This document shows positions 50,587 to 59,429 of a stretch of 64,000 bases of DNA, one piece after another. The translations under genes were made by a program, and so were the position numbers. Position 1 is the stretch's first letter; each line of letters opens with the position of its first letter. The stretch is taken from positions 186,001 to 250,000 of the forward strand of contig NZ_FPHO01000002.1 of the NCBI RefSeq assembly GCF_900117455.1. The letters are read 5' to 3'. The stretch is from Hyphomicrobium sp. CS1GBMeth3. Lineage in GTDB: Bacteria > Pseudomonadota > Alphaproteobacteria > Rhizobiales > Hyphomicrobiaceae. The notes below the pieces were generated by a model, which was not told the DNA's origin, did no database searches, and worked only from the letters and a program-made list of their open reading frames with translations.

Positions 50587-50848
50587 GGGCGCCCGGCGTC
50601 AACGCTAACCGGGGGCGTCGCGCGGAATGCCGCGCATTGGCCCAGGCGGCGCCGTCGGCGCGCTGCGGGATAGCTAACCCGTGCTGCCAGCTTGGGTTTT
50701 CGGCGCTTGTGCGCAGAGGGCATCTCGACTATAGAAGCGCATCCAGAAATTCGGGGTCGTGCCGTCGGGCATACCGCCCTGTGTTGGTGCGCTGCGCCAG
50801 TGTTGCGCGCGGTCTCACCGCCCGGCCCCCTGTAGCGAGCATGAGCCC

Positions 50849-51076
50849 ATGAAGAAAGACGCCGATGTGCATCCCGACTATCACCAGATCACGGTCAAGA
50901 TGACCGACGGGACGCAATTCGTCACCTATTCCACCTATGGCAAGGAAGGCGACGAGCTTCACCTCGATATCGATCCGTCGTCGCATCCGGCCTGGACGGG
51001 CGGCGATCAGCGCCTCATGGACCGCGGCGGCCGCCTGTCGCGCTTCAAGAAGAAGTTCGAGGGCTTCCTCGGCTAA
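50849..51076 (+). CDS. rpmE: 50S ribosomal protein L31
   Basis: 75 residues, small large-subunit protein bridging toward the 30S head. It reads [17 protein letters not shown] and [20 protein letters not shown] with a basic C-terminus ([14 protein letters not shown]). The zinc-binding cysteines of the C+ form are absent, so this is the zinc-independent alphaproteobacterial variant. No strong Shine-Dalgarno precedes the ATG at 50849. A strong terminator follows 25 bases after the stop. Confidence 0.95.
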   Translation: MKKDADVHPDYHQITVKMTDGTQFVTYSTYGKEGDELHLDIDPSSHPAWTGGDQRLMDRGGRLSRFKKKFEGFLG

Positions 51077-51101
51077 GGGCGCTTTACACGGCTCAAAACA
51101 G

Positions 51102-51130
51102 AAAGGCCCGGTTTCGACCGGGCCTTTTTC
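51102..51130. terminator. Bidirectional rho-independent terminator
   Basis: AAAGGCCCGGT and ACCGGGCCTTT form an 11-pair stem closed by the stable tetraloop TTCG, with T-rich flanks on both strands. It separates the convergent rpmE and rcdA genes. Confidence 0.95.
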
Positions 51131-51151
51131 TTTGTGGGCTTTGGATTGCGC

Positions 51152-51703
51152 TCAGCGTGCGGCTGCGCGGCGGCCTGCGAAGGCGCGCTCCAGCGTGTCG
51201 AGCTGCGAGGCAACCGGGTTGAGGGCTGTTGACGATTGGCCGTCGGCGGCGACCGGCAGCATGGCACGGTCGAGTTGAACGATGCGGTCGTGGAGCTGGA
51301 AGCTGGCGTCGATCAAGTCGCGCAGTCCCTGGGGCAGCTCCGAGAAGCCCTTGGTGTGCGCCGGACGGCCGAGGGTCTGCAGCTTGACGCGGGCACGTTT
51401 AGTTTCGGCTTCTTCCGCCGTGATCTCGCCTTCCTTGAGGGCGCGGCGGATCAGGAGCCAGGACGCGAGCTCGAGCAGGCGCGTGGTGAGGCGCATGCTC
51501 TCGGTGGCATAGAGAACCGTGATCTGGCTCGGAAGGCCCTTGCTCTCGAGGCGGCCTTCGCCGTCGAGGTAGGTGGCGGAGCGCTCGACCAGGGCCATGC
51601 CCTCGGAAAATACGCGGTCGAACTGCTCGGAGGCCTGGAAGCGCTCTCCGAACGAAACCGTCTCGCTCGTAAACAGGGTTTCTACGCTGGAACCGTTGCT
51701 CAT
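51152..51703 (-). CDS. rcdA: RcdA-like proteolysis adaptor (DUF1465)
   Basis: 183 residues of the DUF1465 family, whose Caulobacter member RcdA delivers CtrA and other proteins to ClpXP together with CpdR and PopA. Conserved blocks visible are FDRVFSEGMALVERSATYLD, YATESMRLTTRLLELASWLL and RRALKEGEITAEEA. The rest is a helical bundle with a variable, probably disordered C-terminal tail. A GTG at 51718 could extend it by five residues. Convergent with rpmE. The 372-base upstream gap contains an inverted repeat centred on GTTAAC. Confidence 0.88.
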   Translation of the reverse strand: MSNGSSVETLFTSETVSFGERFQASEQFDRVFSEGMALVERSATYLDGEGRLESKGLPSQITVLYATESMRLTTRLLELASWLLIRRALKEGEITAEEAETKRARVKLQTLGRPAHTKGFSELPQGLRDLIDASFQLHDRIVQLDRAMLPVAADGQSSTALNPVASQLDTLERAFAGRRAAAR

Positions 51704-51718
51704 GACACGTATCGACAC

Positions 51719-52090
51719 AGACGCCTACTCTTTGATCACCATAACATCGCCAGATCCTAAGAGGCCAGAGTTAACAAAATTGGCCAGGAAAGAGACAATC
51801 CAGAGGAATCGGGCGTTCCGGGACATCTTTGTTGCAGCTGTGCAAGTCCCGCGCCGAAAAAATTGAGCCGCCTCACGGCGGCTCAGAAGTCAACAGGGAG
51901 GCGTCAAACAGGGTGGCTAGGCACCACCCCAGGATCCAGAATGACTGGATGACGGAAAGGGTACGCCCCGATCCCTAATGAACGCTTAATGGTTGACGAG
52001 TTCTGCCCGTTTTTCATTTCACGTTTGTTGCGGCCCGGAGCATTAACGGACCGATCGATGTGGCACAGCGCGGCGCTCGCGCGTTTAAGG
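51719..52090. other. Intergenic region between rcdA and the CorC-like gene
   Basis: No gene is supported in these 372 bases. Held here are the minus-strand terminator at 51856-51884, an inverted repeat GGCCA-N13-TGGCC at 51763-51785 that encloses GTTAAC, and an AT-richer stretch with several TTAA elements at 51980-52095. The part right of the terminator could carry a short transcript of its own, but I see no specific RNA family. Confidence 0.5.
51856..51884 (-). terminator. Rho-independent terminator, minus strand
   Basis: GAGCCGCC and GGCGGCTC (51865-51884) form an eight-pair stem with a four-base loop, followed on the minus strand by AATTTTTTC. It would end transcripts of the CorC-like gene before they enter rcdA, although it lies about 200 bases beyond that gene's stop. 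Confidence 0.8.
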
Positions 52091-53374
52091 TTAATCAGCG
52101 GGCGTATCGACGCGCGTTGCCAACACCTTGTCGATCCGCCGCCCGTCTAGGTCCACGATCTCGAACCGCCAGCCGCTGGTTTCAACGATCTCGCCGGTGC
52201 GGGGAATATGCTCGAAAGCGGCCAGCAGGAAGCCCGCCACGGTCGCGTAGCTCCGCTTCGGTGGCAATAAGATCGCCAGCTTGGCGGCCATCTCGTCGAC
52301 TGCCATTGAGCCCGAGAGTAGCCAGGAGCCGTTGGCGCGCTGAACGGAGTCGGGATCTTCCTCCTCTGATTTGAAGGCGCCCGCGATCGCCTCGAGCACG
52401 TCGACTGGCGTGACGAGGCCTTCGAAGTTTCCGTACTCGTCATGGATCAGCGCGATCGGAACATCCGCGTTACGTAGAGTGCTTAGCGCGTCGAGCGCGT
52501 CCATGGTCTCGGGAATGATCGGAACCTTGTGGATGTGAGAGCGGATCTCGAGCGGTTTGCCGGTCAAGACGGCGGCCAGCAGATCGCGCGCCCGCACGGC
52601 GCCGACAAGCGCGTCGATCGTCTCCTCTCCAATCGGGATTAGCGAGTGGGGGTTCTCGATCAGCTGCTCGCGGATTTCCTCCTCGCTGGCGGTGATGTCG
52701 ATCCACTCGACGTCCGTACGCGGCGTCATCAGCCCGACCACCGTGCGGTCGGCGAGACGCATGACGCCGGAGATCATCTCCCGCTCGGGTTTCTCGAGCA
52801 CGCCTGCGGCTTCAGCCTCGGCGATCAAGATGTTGATTTCCTCGTCCGATACGCGATTCTCGCTGGTTTCCGATTGTCCCATCAGTCGGAAGACAAGGCG
52901 CGTCGAGGCGTCGAGCAGGGATACCGCGGGGCTTGCGATGCGCGAAAACGCGGTCATGATCGGCGCAATGGTGGAGGCGATCCGTTCGGAATCGCGCAGC
53001 GCGATGTTCTTCGGCACGAGCTCGCCGATGATGACCGAAAGATACGTGATGACGGCGATGACCGTGCCGTAGCCGAGTGGCGTGGCCACGGTTTCCGGAA
53101 CGCCGGCGTCGCGCAGGGCCGCGTAGGCGTACTGACCGAAGGTCTCGCCCGAGTAGACGCCGTTGATCGTGCCGATCATCGTGATGCCGATCTGTACGGC
53201 CGACAGGAAGCGGCCAGGATCATTGGAGAGCGCGAGTGCGCTTTCCGCTCCTTTTCGTCCCGATGCGGCGAGCGCTTTCAGACGTGGTTGGCGCGAGGAG
53301 ACGATGGCCAGCTCCGACAACGCAAAAAGTCCGTTGAGGAGAATTAGGCTGAGAACAATCAGAATCTCAATCAA
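52091..53374 (-). CDS. CorC/HlyC-type membrane protein (CNNM DUF21 + CBS pair + CorC_HlyC)
   Basis: 427 residues. The N-terminal DUF21/CNNM membrane domain (about 1-190) starts MIEILIVLSLILLNGLFALS, with the ALSNDPGRFLSAVQIGITMI helix and VIIGELVPKNIAL. A CBS pair (about 205-330) begins RTVVGLMTPRTDVEWID and ends IALIHDEYGNFEGLVTPVDV. A C-terminal CorC_HlyC domain follows (about 345-420). Homologues take part in Mg/Co efflux or tolerance; haemolysin is a historical name. Ion specificity is inferred. It stands alone between terminator and divergent sequence. Confidence 0.92.
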   Translation of the reverse strand: MIEILIVLSLILLNGLFALSELAIVSSRQPRLKALAASGRKGAESALALSNDPGRFLSAVQIGITMIGTINGVYSGETFGQYAYAALRDAGVPETVATPLGYGTVIAVITYLSVIIGELVPKNIALRDSERIASTIAPIMTAFSRIASPAVSLLDASTRLVFRLMGQSETSENRVSDEEINILIAEAEAAGVLEKPEREMISGVMRLADRTVVGLMTPRTDVEWIDITASEEEIREQLIENPHSLIPIGEETIDALVGAVRARDLLAAVLTGKPLEIRSHIHKVPIIPETMDALDALSTLRNADVPIALIHDEYGNFEGLVTPVDVLEAIAGAFKSEEEDPDSVQRANGSWLLSGSMAVDEMAAKLAILLPPKRSYATVAGFLLAAFEHIPRTGEIVETSGWRFEIVDLDGRRIDKVLATRVDTPAD

Positions 53375-53559
53375 GGTTTTTGCGGCCGACTTGGTCGATG
53401 GTGCTTTGAATCAGGAAACACGTCTCCATCGCGGACCGAGATCCGTGATGCGTGTTTCGAAAGCACTCGTGCGTCGAGGCCACTCCATGTTGCGAAGAGG
53501 CGGAATGCTATCGGGTGGCTAGGCTGCGGTCAATCCGGTGCAAGCCCTATGTTTTCCAG

Positions 53560-53575
53560 GCATTTTCGAAAATGC
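53560..53575. repeat. 16-bp perfect palindrome
   Basis: GCATTTTCGAAAATGC lies directly after the stop of the DUF1192 gene (minus strand). It could fold into a small hairpin but has no T-run; it may equally be a protein-binding dyad. Confidence 0.6.
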
Positions 53576-53576
53576 A

Positions 53577-53774
53577 TCACGCTGACGGCTTCTTGAACAG
53601 AGCCGCGGCGGCGCTTTCATGTGCGCGCTTTTTGCTCAACTCCGCCTTCACGCGCTCGATCTCTTTCTCGAAGGCCGCGACGCGGCTCTCGAGTTCGGCG
53701 ACCGACAGCGTTTCCAGATTGTCTCCGATGCTTGCCGCCTTCTGCAGCGCAGGACGTGCCTCGTCCCAATCCAT
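53577..53774 (-). CDS. DUF1192 small protein
   Basis: 65 residues starting MDWDEARP from the ATG at 53774, which has GGGAGAA a few bases upstream; the longer frame to 53819 is unsupported. The middle (LETLSVAELESRVAAFEKEI) is a predicted short coiled coil typical of DUF1192, and the end is basic with KKPSA. No function is known. It is divergent from the quinone oxidoreductase gene, with 134 bases between, an arrangement often seen in Hyphomicrobiales. Confidence 0.85.
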   Translation of the reverse strand: MDWDEARPALQKAASIGDNLETLSVAELESRVAAFEKEIERVKAELSKKRAHESAAAALFKKPSA

Positions 53775-53908
53775 GGCGTTCTCCCGTCGCGGATGTCTTG
53801 TTTGGGATAAGCGTGGCACTTTCGTGCGCCTGTCTCAAGCGGTGCGGGTTGTCCGATTGTCGTGCTGCGGGTATGCACGCCTGCGAGATCTGCCACGAGG
53901 AGCCTTTC

Positions 53909-54913
53909 ATGACGACGCTGCCCGAGACCATGACCGCCATCGCCATCCAGGGCAAAGGCGGGCCCGAGGTTCTCGTGGCCGAGGAGCGTCCGGTGCCCAC
54001 GCCCGGCGCCGGGCAGGTGCTGATCAAGGTCGCGGCGGCTGGTGTCAATCGACCGGACGTGCTGCAGCGCAAGGGGCTCTATCCGGCGCCGAAGGGTCAT
54101 TCCGAACTGCCCGGACTCGAGGTGTCGGGAACCGTTGCTGCGCTGGGCGAGGGGGCGACGCGGTTCAAGGTTGGCGATCGCGTCATGGCTCTGCTCAACG
54201 GCGGCGGCTACGCCGAGTTCGCGCTTGCCGAGGAGCCGGGGACGCTGCCCATTCCCACTGACATCCCGTTCGCCAGCGCGGCGGCCATTCCGGAGACCTT
54301 CTTCACGGTCTGGCACAACGTGTTCGAGCGAGGCGCGCTCAAGTCCGGCGAATGGTTCCTCGTGCATGGGGGCACGAGCGGCATCGGTGTGACGGCCATT
54401 CAGCTCGCGGCTGCGCTAGGTGCGAAGGTCATCGCAACGGCGGGGTCCGCGGAAAAATGCGAAGCTTGCGTCAAGCTCGGAGCGCGGCGCGCCGTCGACT
54501 ACACGGCGGTGGATTTCGTCGAGGTGGTGAAGGCGGAGACCGAGGGGCGCGGCGTCGACGTCATCCTCGATATGGTCGGCGGCGATTACGTGGATCGCAA
54601 CATCCGCTCGCTCGCGGATGACGGTCGGCTTGTCAACATCGGCTATCAGTCAGGATCGAAGGTCACGGTCGACATGATGCGCGTGATGCTGAAGCGGCTG
54701 ACGCTCACCGGTTCGACGCTGCGCATCCGGCCGACGGCCGTCAAAGGTGCGATCGCGCGCGCCGTGGGAGCACACGCTGTGCCGCTGGTCGCTGCGGGCA
54801 AGGTCAAGGTCGTGATCGACAGCACGTTTCCGCTCGCCAAGGCAGCAGACGCGCACGCGCGCATGGAGACGAGCCAGCACATCGGCAAGATCGTGTTGAC
54901 GGTAGCGGAGTAA
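53909..54913 (+). CDS. NAD(P)H quinone oxidoreductase, PIG3/zeta-crystallin-like MDR
   Basis: 334-residue medium-chain reductase without catalytic zinc ligands. A GroES-like N-terminal domain contains AAGVNRPDVLQRKGLYP and LPGLEVSGTVAALGEG. The Rossmann domain has HGGTSGIGVTAIQLAAA for NADPH binding. The C-terminus ends with SQHIGKIVL, typical of the PIG3 branch. It reduces quinones or alkenals. The ATG at 53909, after GAGGAG, opens the homologous region; the longer frame overlaps DUF1192 on the other strand. Converges with the RND pump gene. Confidence 0.93.
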   Translation: MTTLPETMTAIAIQGKGGPEVLVAEERPVPTPGAGQVLIKVAAAGVNRPDVLQRKGLYPAPKGHSELPGLEVSGTVAALGEGATRFKVGDRVMALLNGGGYAEFALAEEPGTLPIPTDIPFASAAAIPETFFTVWHNVFERGALKSGEWFLVHGGTSGIGVTAIQLAAALGAKVIATAGSAEKCEACVKLGARRAVDYTAVDFVEVVKAETEGRGVDVILDMVGGDYVDRNIRSLADDGRLVNIGYQSGSKVTVDMMRVMLKRLTLTGSTLRIRPTAVKGAIARAVGAHAVPLVAAGKVKVVIDSTFPLAKAADAHARMETSQHIGKIVLTVAE

Positions 54914-54933
54914 GCCGCCGAGCTCATTCGTCG

Positions 54934-57900
54934 CTATTCGGCTGGAGCCGTGGCCGTGGGAGAGGCCGGCTCTTCTGCGTGGTGCGACGAGCCGATGAGG
55001 CTGAGGACCGTCGGGATCACGAACAGCGTCAAAAGCGTGCCGAGGGTCATGCCGCCGACGATGACCCAGCCGATCTGCTGGCGGCTTTCGGCGCCAGCCC
55101 CGGTTGCGATCGCGAGCGGCACGGCGCCGAGAACCATGGCACCGGTCGTCATCAGGATCGGGCGCAGACGCAGCGTCGCGGCCTCGATCACAGCATCTAC
55201 GCGCCGCCGGCCCGCTTCTTCGAGCTGGTTGGCGAACTCGACGATCAGAATGCCGTGCTTGGTGATCAGGCCGACCAGCGTCACGAGGCCGATCTGCGAA
55301 TAGACGTTGAGCGAGCCGCCGACGAGATAGAGCAAGCCGAGCGCACCGCACATGGAAAGCGGCACAGTGATCAGGATGATCAGCGGATCGCGGAAGCTCT
55401 CAAACTGAGCCGCGAGCACCAGATAGATGAAGGCCAGCGCCAGCACGAAGACCAGCGCCAGGCTCTCGCTCGAGGCGCGATAGTCACGGCTCTGGCCGTT
55501 GACGTCGGTCTGGACGGTGCGCGGCAGCACATCGTCCGCTGTCCGCTCGAGGTGATCGAGCACCTCGCCGAGCGCGTAGCCCGGCGTGATGTTGGCCGAT
55601 AGCGTGACGGAGCGCAGCTGGTTGAAGCGTCTCAGCTCCTTGGGAGCAACGCTCTCGATCACCTTCACGATGTTGGAGAGCTGGATCATCTCGCCGGTCG
55701 GCGAGCGCAGGAAGATCGTATCGAGCGCTGCCGGTGTCGAGCGGTCCGGAATGTCGAGCTGGACCATGACGTCGTACTGCTCTCCGTTCATCTCGAAGCG
55801 GGTCACCTGCCGGCCGCCGAGCAGCGTTTCCAGCGTGCGGCCGACAACGTTCACGTCGAGACGCAGGTCGGAGACCTTGGCGCGATCCATCTCGATGCGG
55901 AACTCGGGTGTGTTGAGCTTGAGGTCGGTCTCGATGCTCTCGAGTCCTCGATAGTTTTCTAGGGCCGCGAGTAGCTTGTCGGACATGGCCTGCAGCTCCT
56001 CGTAGGTGCCGGACGTCTGCAGCACGAACTCGACGGGGCGCGCGTTGCCGCGCTGCCCGAAAGCGCCGGGGTTCTGAACGAAGGTCTGGGCGCCTGCGAT
56101 GGCGCGAACTTTGGGTGTCAGCTCGCGGGTCAACTGCTGCTGCGTGCGCTCGCGCTCGCTCCAATCCTTGAGTGGCGCGAATATCAGGAAGCGCGAAACT
56201 TCCGGGGTACCGTTGATCACGAGACGGGAGCGGACCTCGGGAATCTCGGCCAGCAGTTTGTCGGCTTCGGCGCTGTAGCGGCTGACGAACGCCAGGGTCG
56301 CGCCCTCGGGGCCTGTGCCGCGGATGCGGATCACGCCGCGGTCCTCGACAGGTGCCAGCTCCGACTTCAGGTTGATGAAGAAATAGTAGCTCGATCCCGC
56401 GACCAGGGCAGCCAGCAAGATGACGACGGAGCGGTGCGCGAGCGTTGCTTTGAGGGCGCGCTGATAGCCGTGCTCAACCCCCGTCAGAATGCGCTCGACG
56501 AACGTGAAGAAGCGCCCTGGATTGGGCTCGTGACGTAATAGGCGTGAGCACATCATCGGCGTCAGCGTTAGCGCGACGAAACCGGAAACGATGACCGCGC
56601 CGGCAAGCGTCAGTGCGAACTCGAGGAACAGGCGGCCGGTCTTGCCCGGCGCGAAGGCGATCGGCGCGTAGACGGCGGCAAGCGTCAGCGTCATGGCTAT
56701 GACGGCGAAGCCGATCTCGCGCGTTCCCTTGATTGAGGCCTCGACGGGCTTCATGCCGCGTTCGATGTGGCGGTGGATGTTCTCGAGCACGACAATTGCG
56801 TCATCGACCACGAGGCCGATGGCTAGCACCATCGCGAGCAGTGTCAGCGTGTTGACGCTGAACCCGAAAACCAGCATCAGCGCAAAGGTGGCAATCAGCG
56901 AGATGGGGATGGTGACGATCGGGATGATGGAGGCGCGCAGCGAGCGCAGAAACACGACGATGACGAGCACCACGAGAAGGATGGCCTCGGCGATGGTATG
57001 ATAAACTGCCTCAATCGAACGCTCTATGAAGATGGAATCGTCGTTGGCGACGTCAGCCTGCATGCCGTTCGGCATCGACTGGTTGATCCGCGGCAGAAGC
57101 TCGCGTACGCCGCGCGAGACGTCGAGCGGGTTGGCGACGGCCTGCTTGATGACGCCAACGGCGATGGCGTTGTTGCCGCCGTAGCGACTTTCGCGGCGCT
57201 CGTCGAATGGTCCTAGCTCGACGCGCGCCACCTCTCCGAGTTTCACCTGATGGTTGCCCGAGAGCTTGATGACGATGTTGCGAAACTCCTCGGGCGTGAC
57301 CAGGCCGGTTCGCGAAAGCACACTGAATTCGCGCTCCGAGCTTTCGATGCGTCCCGAAGGCAGCTCGACGTTCTGCGCGCGCAGTGCGTTCTCGATATCC
57401 TGGACGGTCAAGGCGAGGGCGGCGAGGCGCTCGCGGTCGATCCAGATGCGCATGGCGTAGCGGCGCTCGCCGTAGATCATCACGTCGGCGACGCCGTTCA
57501 GGTTCTTGAGCTGGTCGACGACGAAACGGTCGACGTAGTCTGTGATCTCGAGGGTGGAGAGCACGGGACTGGTGAAGACCAGCATCATGACCGGCTGCGC
57601 ATCGGCTTCGACCTTGGCGATGATCGGCTCGTCGATCTCGTCAGGCAGGCGCCCACGCACGCGCGACACGCGATCCCTTACGTCGCTCGCGGCGACATCC
57701 TGGTCGATTTCCGGACGGAAGCGCACGGTGATGCGGCTGGCCTCGGAGCGGCTGAAGGATTCGAGCACGTCGATCCCGGAGATGCCGGCGATCGATCCCT
57801 CCAGAATTTGCGTCACCTGCGTTTCGATGATCCTGGCTGAGGCGCCTGGATAGCGGGTTTGCACCGAGACCACGGGCTCGTCGACGTTGGGATACTCGCG

Positions 57901-58002
57901 CACGGTGAGGCGCGAGTAGGAGACGATGCCCAGAAGGATCAGGACGAGGCTCAGAACAGTGGCGAAGACCGGCCGCCGAATGCAGAATTCGGACAGGCCC
58001 AT
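54934..58002 (-). CDS. RND efflux transporter, inner-membrane pump
   Basis: 1022-residue resistance-nodulation-division pump with 12 spans and two large periplasmic loops. It begins MGLSEFCIRRPVFATVLSLV. Span 4 carries the proton-relay Asp pair in GLVVDDAIVVLENIHRH, and EFANQLEEAGRRRVDAVIEA lies near the C-terminus. Porter-domain motifs such as YPGASARIIETQVTQ are typical of the HAE1 group exporting hydrophobic drugs. The ATG at 58002 lies one base past the adaptor's stop codon, so the two are translated together. The outer-membrane partner may be TolC at 12.6 kb; no channel gene is adjacent. Confidence 0.95.
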   Translation of the reverse strand: MGLSEFCIRRPVFATVLSLVLILLGIVSYSRLTVREYPNVDEPVVSVQTRYPGASARIIETQVTQILEGSIAGISGIDVLESFSRSEASRITVRFRPEIDQDVAASDVRDRVSRVRGRLPDEIDEPIIAKVEADAQPVMMLVFTSPVLSTLEITDYVDRFVVDQLKNLNGVADVMIYGERRYAMRIWIDRERLAALALTVQDIENALRAQNVELPSGRIESSEREFSVLSRTGLVTPEEFRNIVIKLSGNHQVKLGEVARVELGPFDERRESRYGGNNAIAVGVIKQAVANPLDVSRGVRELLPRINQSMPNGMQADVANDDSIFIERSIEAVYHTIAEAILLVVLVIVVFLRSLRASIIPIVTIPISLIATFALMLVFGFSVNTLTLLAMVLAIGLVVDDAIVVLENIHRHIERGMKPVEASIKGTREIGFAVIAMTLTLAAVYAPIAFAPGKTGRLFLEFALTLAGAVIVSGFVALTLTPMMCSRLLRHEPNPGRFFTFVERILTGVEHGYQRALKATLAHRSVVILLAALVAGSSYYFFINLKSELAPVEDRGVIRIRGTGPEGATLAFVSRYSAEADKLLAEIPEVRSRLVINGTPEVSRFLIFAPLKDWSERERTQQQLTRELTPKVRAIAGAQTFVQNPGAFGQRGNARPVEFVLQTSGTYEELQAMSDKLLAALENYRGLESIETDLKLNTPEFRIEMDRAKVSDLRLDVNVVGRTLETLLGGRQVTRFEMNGEQYDVMVQLDIPDRSTPAALDTIFLRSPTGEMIQLSNIVKVIESVAPKELRRFNQLRSVTLSANITPGYALGEVLDHLERTADDVLPRTVQTDVNGQSRDYRASSESLALVFVLALAFIYLVLAAQFESFRDPLIILITVPLSMCGALGLLYLVGGSLNVYSQIGLVTLVGLITKHGILIVEFANQLEEAGRRRVDAVIEAATLRLRPILMTTGAMVLGAVPLAIATGAGAESRQQIGWVIVGGMTLGTLLTLFVIPTVLSLIGSSHHAEEPASPTATAPAE

Positions 58003-58003
58003 A

Positions 58004-59149
58004 TCAAGTGCCTCGCGCGCCGGGTGTGCCGCTGACAACGACCTCGACGGAGGTGCCGTGCTTCAGCTTGTGCTGACCGGCGACGACGACCATGGCGTTT
58101 TCGCCGAGACCGTGTAGAACCTCGACCACGCCGTCGCTGCGGGCGCCGAGCTCGACCTTAACCTCGAGCGCCTGTCCGTTCTCGATGGTGTAGACGATCT
58201 TCTCCTCGCCACGCGGAACGATCGCCGCTTCCGGCACGACGAGCACGTTGCGCTTCACCTGACCCTTGACGCGCAGACGCGCGAACAGGCCGGGGCGCAG
58301 GATCAAGTTCGGATTCTCGAGCCGCGCACGGATGCTCAACGCGCGGCCGTTGACATCGATATGCGGGTCGATGGCGTAGATGGTGCCAGTGAAGGTCTTG
58401 CCGGGCAGCGCGTCGATCGAGATCTCGACTGTCTGCCCCGTTGCGACCTGGGCGAGGAACAGCTCGGGCAGTTTGAAGTCGATCTTCAGGGTATCGATCT
58501 TCTCGAGGTTGACGATGGGCTGGCCGGCCTCGACATAGGCGCCGGGCGACACCTTGCGAATGCCGGCAATGCCGTTGAAGGGAGCGCGGATCGCATGCTT
58601 CGACAGGCGCACCTTGGCGAGCTCGAGTGCGGCGCGCGTCGTCTCAGCGTTTGTCGAGGCTTCGTCGCGAGCACGCTCGGTGACGTTACCCGACTTGGCG
58701 AGCGAGTTGGCGCGTCCGAGATTGCCCATCGCGAGATTGTAGCGTGCCTGCGCGTCGGCGACCTCGGCCTTGGCCAAGGCATCGTCGAGCTGCACCATTA
58801 CATCGCCGGCCGAGACCGGGGTTCCTTCGGAGAGCAGAATTTCGGTGATGCGTCCTGCGATCTCGGAGGTGATCTGCACGCTCTCGTCGGACTGCAGCGT
58901 ACCGATGGCGCGCAAGTCCTGCGTGGAGGTGGTGGCGATTGCCGACGCGGCCTCAACGGCGACGCTCGTGGGGTCGGATATCCTGGGGCGCTGTTTCGCT
59001 GCCGGGGTCTCGGAGGGCGAGGACGCAGCCGGCTTCCACAGCGCTGCGATGTTCGTGCGCGCCGTGTCCCAGATCCTGCCGTCGGTGACGTAGAACGCAA
59101 CGCCGGCCGACAGGGCGAGCAGGGCGCTTGCGGTCCAGACCTTAAACAT
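58004..59149 (-). CDS. RND periplasmic adaptor (membrane fusion protein)
   Basis: 381 residues. An N-terminal anchor (VWTASALLALSAGVAFYV) is followed by a linker and the barrel-sandwich/lipoyl halves (QITSEIAGRITEILLSEGTP and IRAPFNGIAGIRKVSPGAYV), with an alpha-hairpin between them. A beta-barrel follows (TLKIDFKLPELFLAQVATGQ). It links the pump to an outer-membrane channel. The ATG at 59149, with AAGGTG upstream, is preferred to the GTG at 59158. It is the first gene of the two-gene pump operon. Confidence 0.93.
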   Translation of the reverse strand: MFKVWTASALLALSAGVAFYVTDGRIWDTARTNIAALWKPAASSPSETPAAKQRPRISDPTSVAVEAASAIATTSTQDLRAIGTLQSDESVQITSEIAGRITEILLSEGTPVSAGDVMVQLDDALAKAEVADAQARYNLAMGNLGRANSLAKSGNVTERARDEASTNAETTRAALELAKVRLSKHAIRAPFNGIAGIRKVSPGAYVEAGQPIVNLEKIDTLKIDFKLPELFLAQVATGQTVEISIDALPGKTFTGTIYAIDPHIDVNGRALSIRARLENPNLILRPGLFARLRVKGQVKRNVLVVPEAAIVPRGEEKIVYTIENGQALEVKVELGARSDGVVEVLHGLGENAMVVVAGQHKLKHGTSVEVVVSGTPGARGT

Positions 59150-59429
59150 GTGTGGCACCTTCGACCAGGGTCGGTTGCAGAGAACTGGCCGGACTTGTGC
59201 GCAACTGCGGACCCGAGTGGTCGTCCGCCAATGTCAGCTCCCCCAAGATGAGCCTAAACGGGTGAAGCGTCCACAATCCGTCGCAGATAGTGCGCTGTAG
59301 CTGAACGGCAGCTGAATGCGGCCAGCTCCGTTAGCTTTACGATCCAATTGTGGCAGGTGAGCACACATCCCGCTCGCCGGCGCAAGTCTTTCGAACTCGG
59401 GTGTTTTCCGGCGACCCTGTGGCCGGGTT

